Positions 58,685-64,000 of a stretch of DNA of 64,000 nt are shown piece after piece. This stretch comes from Paenibacillus solanacearum (GTDB lineage: Bacteria > Bacillota > Bacilli > Paenibacillales > NBRC-103111), in NCBI RefSeq assembly GCF_910593845.1, contig NZ_CAJVAS010000015.1, positions 1 through 64,000 on the forward strand, written 5' to 3'. The notes beneath the pieces were generated by a model. The model made no database searches. It worked only from the letters and a program-made list of their open reading frames with translations, and was not told where the DNA came from. The position numbers and the translations under genes are program-made. The first letter of the stretch is position 1. Each line of letters opens with the position of its first letter.

Positions 58685-59804
58685 TTACGCTTCTTTTTCC
58701 GGTTTATTGATTTGTTGACGCAAGTAAGCGTCGATGAATGCATCCAAATCGCCGTCCATGACCGCCCCGATATTGCCGGTTTCCTCCGATGTCCGATGGT
58801 CCTTGACCATGCTGTACGGATGGAACACGTAGGAGCGAATTTGGCTGCCCCACGCAATATCCGACACTTCGCCGCGGATCTCGGCCAAATGCTTTTGCTG
58901 TTCCTCGATTTTTTTCTCGTACAGCTTGGAACGAAGCATCTTCATTGCGCGCTCGCGGTTTTTGATCTGCGACCGTTCGGTCTGGCAGCTTACGACAACG
59001 CCGGAAGGAATGTGCGTGATACGTACGGCCGAGTCGGTCGTATTGATGTGCTGTCCGCCCGCGCCGCTCGACCTGTACGTATCGACCTTGAGGTCTTCCG
59101 TCCGGATATCGATCTCTACGTCGTCGTCGATCTCCGGCATAACGTCGCACGACACGAACGACGTATGACGCCGGCCCGACGCATCGAACGGCGAAATGCG
59201 CACCAGCCGGTGAACGCCTTTCTCCGCTTTCAAATAGCCGTAGGCGTTGTAGCCTTTGATGAGCAGCGTCACACTCTTCACGCCCGCCTCGTCGCCCGGC
59301 AAGTAGTCGAGCACCTCAACCTTGAAATCGCGCTTCTCCGCCCAGCGGCGGTACATCCGCAGCAGCATTTCCGCCCAGTCCTGCGATTCGGTGCCGCCCG
59401 CGCCAGGGTGCAGCTCGAGAATCGCATTGAGCCGGTCATACGGCTGGCTCAGCAGCAGCTGCAGCTCGAAGTCCTCGAGCTTCTTGACAATCGACGCAAT
59501 GCCTGTTGTAATGTCGGCAGTCATGCTATCGTCCTGCTCCTCCTGCGCGAGCTCGGCCAGCACCGCAAGGTCTTCATATTCCGCAGCCAGCACCTGGAAT
59601 TGATCGACACTGCCCTTAATCGCATTCATCTCGCCGATCAGCTTCTGCGCCTTCTCGTTATCGTCCCAAAAATCCGGAGCGGACATCTTTTCCTCATAGT
59701 CGGCGATTTTCTCCAGCTTCAGATCTAAGTCAAAGAGACCCCCTAAGCTCAGCCAATCGCTTGGCCGTTTCTTGCAAATCCCGTTTTACATCTGCCTCTA
59801 ACAT
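58685..59804 (-). CDS. prfB: peptide chain release factor 2 (programmed +1 frameshift)
   Basis: Releases finished proteins at UGA and UAA codons. The main frame (from 59731) carries the codon-recognition tripeptide in RISPFDASG and the catalytic GGQ in [10 protein letters not shown] 24-codon first frame starts at the ATG at 59804 ([20 protein letters not shown]), preceded by AGAGGTG, and ends at an in-frame TGA at 59730-59732; translation must slip +1 there. Joined length is 372 residues. It follows secA, as in Bacillus subtilis. An internal ATG at 59686 would lack the N-terminal helix and is not the true start. Confidence 0.95.
59729..59744 (-). promoter_or_regulatory. RF2 programmed frameshift site
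   Basis: The minus strand reads AGGGGGTCTCTTTGAC: an internal Shine-Dalgarno-like AGGGGG close before CTT-TGA-C, the classic autoregulatory site where low RF2 favours slippage past the UGA. Confidence 0.95.
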
Positions 59805-59844
59805 ACGCAACACCTCTACCCGAAAGTTTTCGTTTCTTTTTCTC

Positions 59845-59877
59845 AAAAAAGAGACCGGAGCGATTGACCCCGACCTC
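59845..59877 (-). terminator. terminator after secA
   Basis: A 10-bp stem with several G-U pairs (GAGGTCGGGG/CTCCGGTCTC) and TTTTTT on the minus strand. Only 40 bp remain before prfB, so some readthrough from secA probably supplies prfB. Confidence 0.65.
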
Positions 59878-59902
59878 CTGCTTTCTGCTGCTTACTTCTT
59901 AT

Positions 59903-62407
59903 TTATACTCCGTGGCACTGCTTATATTTTTTGCCGCTGCCGCAAGGGCACAAGTCGTTGCGGCCGATGACATCGTTGTTGATGACCGGACGCTTCGGCG
60001 CCGGCTCTCCGTTCGTAGCCATTTCATGCTCCTCAACGACGGCTTCGCGGACCAGATTTGTCTCCACATGAGCTTTCATGATGTAAGTGGCGACTTCCTC
60101 CTGGATGCTCTGCACCATCTCCTGGAACATTTCATAGCCTTCGAACTGGTATTCGCGAAGCGGATCGGTACCGCCGTAGGCGCGAAGATGGATACCGGAG
60201 CGCAGTTGGTCCATCGCGTCGATATGATCCATCCACTTGCTGTCTACCGCACGCAGCACAACCACTTTTTCGAATTCGCGCATGAATTCTTCGCCGATCT
60301 GCTGCTCCCGCTCTTCGTAAATGCGTCTCATGAGATCTTTAATATAATCGATGATCTCATCTTTTTCCTTGCCCCACAGTTCATCTTTGCTCAGCTGTCC
60401 TTCGTGCAGGAACGTGCCGTTGGCGTAGTCTACGATAGCCTGCAGATCCCATTCCTCCGGAACGAGATCGGGCGGACAGTGCGCTTCGACCATACGGTCG
60501 ACGACCGGCATGATCATGCCGAGCACGATGTCGCGAATGTTCTCCGACTCGATGACCTCGCGGCGCTGCTTGTAAATAATTTCGCGCTGCTGGTTCATGA
60601 CGTCGTCGTACTGCAATACGACTTTCCGCACGTCGAAGTTGTTGCCCTCCACCCGCTTCTGCGCGGACTCAATGGCCTTCGTGATCAGCTTACTCTCGAT
60701 CGGCTGATCTTCCTCGAAGCCCAAGCGATCCATCATGCCCATGATGTTCTCGGCACCGAAACGGCGCATCAGCTCATCTTCCAGCGACAAATAGAACTGC
60801 GATGAACCCGGGTCCCCTTGACGACCGGCGCGTCCGCGAAGCTGGTTGTCGATCCGACGGCTCTCATGCCGCTCCGTACCTATAATATGCAGCCCGCCGA
60901 GATCGGCGACACCTTCGCCGAGCGTAATGTCCGTACCGCGGCCCGCCATGTTGGTCGCAATCGTGACCGCTCCCGGCTGACCCGCACTAGATACGATCTC
61001 CGCTTCCTCCGCATGGTACTTCGCATTAAGCACTTGGTGCTTAACGCCTTTTTTCTTCAGCATCTCGGACAGCCGCTCCGAGTTCTCGATCGAAACGGTA
61101 CCGACCAGCACCGGCTGGTTGTTTTTATGACGCTCCACAATTTCGTTCACGACGGCCCGGAACTTGCTGCCGATCGACTTGTAGACAACGTCCGGCATAT
61201 CTTTACGGATCATCGGCCTGTTCGTCGGAACGACGATAACTTCAAGGCCGTAAATTTTCTTCAATTCTTCCTCTTCCGTCTTCGCCGTACCGGTCATCCC
61301 CGACAGCTTGCGATACATTCGGAAGTAGTTCTGCAGCGTGATCGTCGCCAGTGTCATCGATTCATTCTGAACCTTGATCTTCTCTTTCGCTTCGATCGCC
61401 TGATGCAGCCCTTCGCTGTAACGGCGGCCCGTCATCAAACGGCCGGTAAATTCGTCGACGATAATAATTTCTTCTTCCTGAACGACATAATCGACGTCGC
61501 GGCGCATGATGACATGCGCTTTGAGCGCTTGCTGTACGTGGTGGTTCAATGTCACATGCTCATGATCGAACAGGTTCTCGATGCCGAACGCTTTCTCCGC
61601 TTTCTCCACGCCCGCTTCCGTCAGCGCCACGGAACGAAGCTTCACGTCAATCGTGTAGTCTTCCTCTTCCTTCAAGCTGCTGACGAAATGATCGGCCATA
61701 TAATACAAATCCGTGGACTTGGCAGCTTGTCCGGAAATAATAAGCGGCGTCCGCGCCTCGTCGACCAGGATGGAGTCCACTTCGTCAATGACCGCGTAGT
61801 ACAGCGGGCGCTGCACCATCTGCTCTTTATATACAACCATATTGTCACGCAAATAATCGAAGCCGAACTCATTGTTCGTCCCGTACGTAATATCACAAGT
61901 ATATGCGCTCTGTTTCTCTTCATGCGCCATATTGGGCAGGTTCACGCCGACCGTCATCCCGAGGAAATCATAAATCCTGCCCATTTCGCCGCTGTCGCGC
62001 TGCGCCAAATAATCGTTGACCGTTACGACGTGCACGCCTTTGCCTAGCAGCGCGTTCAAATACACCGGCAGCGTGCCGACCAAGGTTTTCCCTTCACCCG
62101 TACGCATCTCCGCAATGCGGCCTTCATGCAGCACCATACCGCCGACCAGCTGCACGTCGTAGTGACGCTTGCCCAGCACCCGTTTGGACGCTTCCCGCAC
62201 AACGGCAAAAGCTTCCGGCAGCAGGTCGTCCAAATCCTCGCCCTTCTCCAGCCGCTCGCGGAATTCGACCGTTTTATTGCGAAGCTCGTCGTCGGACAGC
62301 ACCTCGATCGAAGGCTCCAACGAATTGATATATTCTACCGCTTTCCACATGCGTTTCAATTCGCGCTCATTCGAGTCACCGAATATTTTTTTCACGAGTC
62401 CTAGCAT
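59903..62407 (-). CDS. secA: preprotein translocase ATPase SecA
   Basis: Motor that pushes unfolded proteins through SecYEG. 834 residues: Walker A in [23 protein letters not shown], the GRAGRQGD motif VI, and the C-terminal zinc-binding [14 protein letters not shown] that contacts SecB-like partners and phospholipid. The ATG follows AAGGGGATTAGCAGC. Gene order hpf-secA-prfB is that of Bacillus relatives. Confidence 0.98.
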   Translation of the reverse strand: MLGLVKKIFGDSNERELKRMWKAVEYINSLEPSIEVLSDDELRNKTVEFRERLEKGEDLDDLLPEAFAVVREASKRVLGKRHYDVQLVGGMVLHEGRIAEMRTGEGKTLVGTLPVYLNALLGKGVHVVTVNDYLAQRDSGEMGRIYDFLGMTVGVNLPNMAHEEKQSAYTCDITYGTNNEFGFDYLRDNMVVYKEQMVQRPLYYAVIDEVDSILVDEARTPLIISGQAAKSTDLYYMADHFVSSLKEEEDYTIDVKLRSVALTEAGVEKAEKAFGIENLFDHEHVTLNHHVQQALKAHVIMRRDVDYVVQEEEIIIVDEFTGRLMTGRRYSEGLHQAIEAKEKIKVQNESMTLATITLQNYFRMYRKLSGMTGTAKTEEEELKKIYGLEVIVVPTNRPMIRKDMPDVVYKSIGSKFRAVVNEIVERHKNNQPVLVGTVSIENSERLSEMLKKKGVKHQVLNAKYHAEEAEIVSSAGQPGAVTIATNMAGRGTDITLGEGVADLGGLHIIGTERHESRRIDNQLRGRAGRQGDPGSSQFYLSLEDELMRRFGAENIMGMMDRLGFEEDQPIESKLITKAIESAQKRVEGNNFDVRKVVLQYDDVMNQQREIIYKQRREVIESENIRDIVLGMIMPVVDRMVEAHCPPDLVPEEWDLQAIVDYANGTFLHEGQLSKDELWGKEKDEIIDYIKDLMRRIYEEREQQIGEEFMREFEKVVVLRAVDSKWMDHIDAMDQLRSGIHLRAYGGTDPLREYQFEGYEMFQEMVQSIQEEVATYIMKAHVETNLVREAVVEEHEMATNGEPAPKRPVINNDVIGRNDLCPCGSGKKYKQCHGV

Positions 62408-62451
62408 GCTGCTAATCCCCTTCCTTTATCGAACAGTAATCCATAGCCTAA

Positions 62452-62480
62452 ATTGTAGCAGTTTGCGACACGTACCGCAA
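62452..62480 (-). promoter_or_regulatory. secA promoter
   Basis: On the minus strand TTGCGG, 17 bp, TACAAT; start near 62446, about 40 nt before the ATG. Confidence 0.6.
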
Positions 62481-62507
62481 CAAACCACTGCAATTCCCTT
62501 AACTACT

Positions 62508-62539
62508 AAAAAGAGCCTGCCCGAGCCGGCTAGCAAGGC
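62508..62539 (-). terminator. weak terminator after hpf
   Basis: A short GCCT/AGGC stem with an AGCCGGCT palindrome in the loop, followed by TTTTT on the minus strand. Its stability is doubtful. Confidence 0.4.
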
Positions 62540-62636
62540 ACCGCCCGTCTCCGTGGAGACCTACGATGCACCCTGCCGCCCGCTTGCGGACAAGCTCATT
62601 GTCTATTCATGCAAGAACCAAATGAATCCGAGTCAT

Positions 62637-63185
62637 CTAACGGGCCGGCTCGATCAAGCCATACTTCCCGTCATTGCGCTTGTAGACCACATTCACTTGC
62701 GATGTATCGGAATTGGCAAAAACAAAGAAGTTATGTCCAACCATATTCATTTGCAGAATCGCTTCGTCTACATCCATCGGCTTCAGCGTAAACTGCTTCG
62801 TCCGCACCAATTCGTAATCTTCCTCTTCATCCTGGATGTAGCTCATGCCGGATTCGACCCGGAACAAATCTTTGATGCCGCCTTCTTGGCGAATTTTACG
62901 GTTGGCTTTCGTCTTGGCCTTGCGAATTTGTCTTTCCAGCTTGTCCACCACAAGATCGACGGATGCATACATATCCGTATGCCGTTCTTCCGCACGGAGC
63001 ATGAACCCAGGGAGCGGAATGGTCACCTCGATGGTTTGAAACCCTTTGGCCACACTTAATGTTACATTTACTTCAGATAGAGGGGGAGCTTCAAAGTACC
63101 TTTCAAGCTTACTCAGCTTTTTCTCAACATGCTCTCTCAACGCCTCAGTTACTTCGATGTTTTCACCGCGAATGTTGAATTTCAT
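62637..63185 (-). CDS. hpf: ribosome hibernation promoting factor, long form
   Basis: Forms inactive 100S ribosome dimers in stationary phase. 182 residues: the N-terminal S30AE domain (MKFNIRGENIEVTEALREHV) binds the 30S decoding site, then a charged linker (IRKAKTKANRKIRQ) and the C-terminal dimerisation domain (FTLKPMDVDEAILQMNMVGH). The ATG follows AAAGGAGGA; an ATG two codons upstream is possible. Has its own promoter. Confidence 0.96.
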   Translation of the reverse strand: MKFNIRGENIEVTEALREHVEKKLSKLERYFEAPPLSEVNVTLSVAKGFQTIEVTIPLPGFMLRAEERHTDMYASVDLVVDKLERQIRKAKTKANRKIRQEGGIKDLFRVESGMSYIQDEEEDYELVRTKQFTLKPMDVDEAILQMNMVGHNFFVFANSDTSQVNVVYKRNDGKYGLIEPAR

Positions 63186-63210
63186 GTACAACTCCTCCTT
63201 TCATACCTAC

Positions 63211-63239
63211 ATTATACTATATTCCCCCTTCATCTTCAA
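63211..63239 (-). promoter_or_regulatory. hpf promoter
   Basis: On the minus strand TTGAAG, 17 bp, TATAAT; start near 63204. No clear sigma-B type boxes were seen. Confidence 0.7.
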
Positions 63240-63285
63240 AAATCCTTTACATCGCCGCGTAAATTAATGACAAATTGCTGCACAC

Positions 63286-63315
63286 AAAAAAACACCCCGG
63301 ATTGCTCCAGAGTGT
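63286..63315 (-). terminator. terminator after the cold-shock gene
   Basis: A 9-bp stem ACACTCTGG/CCGGGGTGT with G-U pairs and a T-run on the minus strand. A small GGCCTGTCAGGCC palindrome (about 63363-63376) lies between the stop codon and it. Confidence 0.8.
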
Positions 63316-63380
63316 TGTTTGTCGCCGCTGCTAAGCTCAAACCGTTAACCATCTATAAGGCGGCCTGACAGGCCGGATGA

Positions 63381-63578
63381 TTACAACTTGATTACGTTAG
63401 CCGCTTGAGGTCCGCGTGCGCCCTCTACGATGTCGAATTCTACAGATTGTCCTTCTTCAAGGGTTTTAAAGCCGTCTGTCTGAATTGCGGAGAAGTGTAC
63501 GAATACGTCGCCCCCGTCTTCGCGCTCGATGAAACCGTAACCTTTTTCAGCGTTGAACCATTTTACTTTACCTTGCAT
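63381..63578 (-). CDS. cold-shock protein (CspA family)
   Basis: 65-residue single-stranded nucleic-acid-binding beta barrel with RNP1 KGYGFIE and RNP2 VFVHFS. It melts mRNA structure at low temperature. Starts at the ATG 10 nt after AAGGG ([13 protein letters not shown]); a longer frame adds eight residues without a site. The leader of about 50 nt from the promoter is short for a cold-induced csp gene. Confidence 0.96.
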   Translation of the reverse strand: MQGKVKWFNAEKGYGFIEREDGGDVFVHFSAIQTDGFKTLEEGQSVEFDIVEGARGPQAANVIKL

Positions 63579-63630
63579 GTAAAACATTCCCTTCATTATC
63601 AAATAACTGCAAGCTCTTGCTCACAAATTG

Positions 63631-63660
63631 ACTATATCACTGTCCGAACGCCCATGTCAA
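63631..63660 (-). promoter_or_regulatory. promoter of the cold-shock gene
   Basis: On the minus strand TTGACA, 18 bp, TATAGT with an extended TGA; start near 63625. Confidence 0.75.
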
Positions 63661-63722
63661 TCAATACCAGCCATGTTAGCAAAATATTTAGAAAATTCCA
63701 GTATTAACATCCAGTGAACAAC

Positions 63723-63807
63723 TCATACACAGCTGAAAACCTTGTCCCATCGCGGTTTTCCGACATTTTTCGCAAAGTTATCAACAGAGTTATGCACATT
63801 GTCCACA
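63723..63807 (+). promoter_or_regulatory. cluster of DnaA-box-like 9-mers
   Basis: On the plus strand TCATACACA (63723-63731), TTATCAACA (63778-63786), TTATGCACA (63790-63798) and TTGTCCACA (63799-63807). One fits the DnaA box TTATNCACA exactly; the others differ by one base. Three are packed in 30 bp, in the same orientation, upstream of the csp promoter. Confidence 0.45.
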
Positions 63808-63828
63808 GGGCATGTGTGAATTGCAAAT

Positions 63829-63852
63829 AAGGCCCTTTTTACAAAGGACCCT
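63829..63852 (-). terminator. possible terminator of the right-edge small ORF
   Basis: AGGGTCCTTT/AAAGGGCCTT pairs over 10 bp with G-U, loop GTAA, followed only by ATTTG; weak T-run. Confidence 0.5.
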
Positions 63853-63872
63853 AACCTCGATCTACTCATTCA

Positions 63873-63998
63873 TCATTTTTTATAATCGAAAAACATGCTG
63901 TCTGTGGTCACATACTCTGCTTCATAAGCGCTTTTTTGGGTGCGACCTCTCTGAACTTTAAGTAAATGTTGTCTTGCTTCATCCTTGAGATTATTCAT
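63873..63998 (-). CDS. small hypothetical protein, possibly cut by the window edge
   Basis: 41 codons from an ATG two bases inside the right edge (MNNLKDEARQHLLKVQRGRT) to a TGA. Since nothing upstream is visible, the true start may lie outside. Charged, helical, no recognised family. A weak terminator follows it. Confidence 0.5.
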   Translation of the reverse strand: MNNLKDEARQHLLKVQRGRTQKSAYEAEYVTTDSMFFDYKK

Positions 63999-64000
63999 TG

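Noticed and set aside
60818..62047. 409-codon open frame antisense to secA
   Set aside because: Same reason; the secA frame carries all motifs.

Overview
The window looks like chromosomal DNA of a spore-forming Firmicute of the Paenibacillaceae (Paenibacillus or a close relative). This rests on GTG/TTG starts with strong AAAGGAGG-type ribosome binding sites, CotF-type coat proteins, an SLH-domain surface protein, a MinJ homologue next to ftsEX/ctpB, PcrB beside PcrA/LigA, and a long-form HPF next to secA and prfB. No reference database could be searched, so the genus is an inference. Most genes lie on the minus strand. Plus-strand blocks are at about 22.2-31.2 kb, 37.2-38.8 kb and 45.1-46.7 kb.

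Layout. 1-2.5 kb: part of an rRNA operon (23S 5' end, spacer with one tRNA-Ala, complete 16S, leader with boxA and promoter). 2.8-7.9 kb: pcrB-pcrA-ligA operon (archaeal-type lipid synthesis, repair helicase, NAD+ ligase). 8.2-10.3 kb: a lipoprotein and two CotF-type spore coat proteins. 10.4-14.6 kb: a four-gene Gld-type ABC system. 14.8-18.8 kb: a TPR membrane protein and a 1070-residue SLH protein with 258-bp tandem repeats, in AT-richer DNA. 19.2-21.7 kb: a U32 enzyme of the RlhA type.

22.2-29.6 kb (plus strand) is the most unusual region. One promoter is followed by a large secreted FG-GAP protein, a carrier protein, a class II aminoacyl-tRNA-synthetase-like amino acid:[carrier protein] ligase, a DltD-like SGNH protein, a 36-residue DltX-like microprotein and a DltB-like MBOAT. 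This has the parts of a D-alanylation (dlt) machine, but the adenylation enzyme DltA is replaced by a synthetase-fold ligase. I infer a system that attaches an amino acid, perhaps glycine or alanine, to an extracellular polymer.

30.2-31.6 kb: a sugar-phosphate isomerase/epimerase-type TIM barrel and a small membrane protein. 31.8-37.1 kb: uvrB-uvrA with a long leader and a possible LexA site. 37.2-38.8 kb: motA-motB. 38.9-44.7 kb: ftsE-ftsX-M23 peptidase-ctpB-minJ, a cell-division and sporulation envelope cluster. 45.1-46.7 kb: a VanW-family protein. 46.9-55.5 kb: a complete argC-J-B-D-F-G-H arginine operon whose promoter is covered by a perfect inverted repeat. 55.6-58.6 kb: a secreted FAD protein and a YitT-type membrane protein. 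58.7-63.2 kb: prfB (with its programmed +1 frameshift), secA and hpf. 63.4-64 kb: a cold-shock protein with DnaA-box-like repeats upstream, then a small ORF at the window edge.

No CRISPR array, insertion sequence, integrase or prophage gene was seen.
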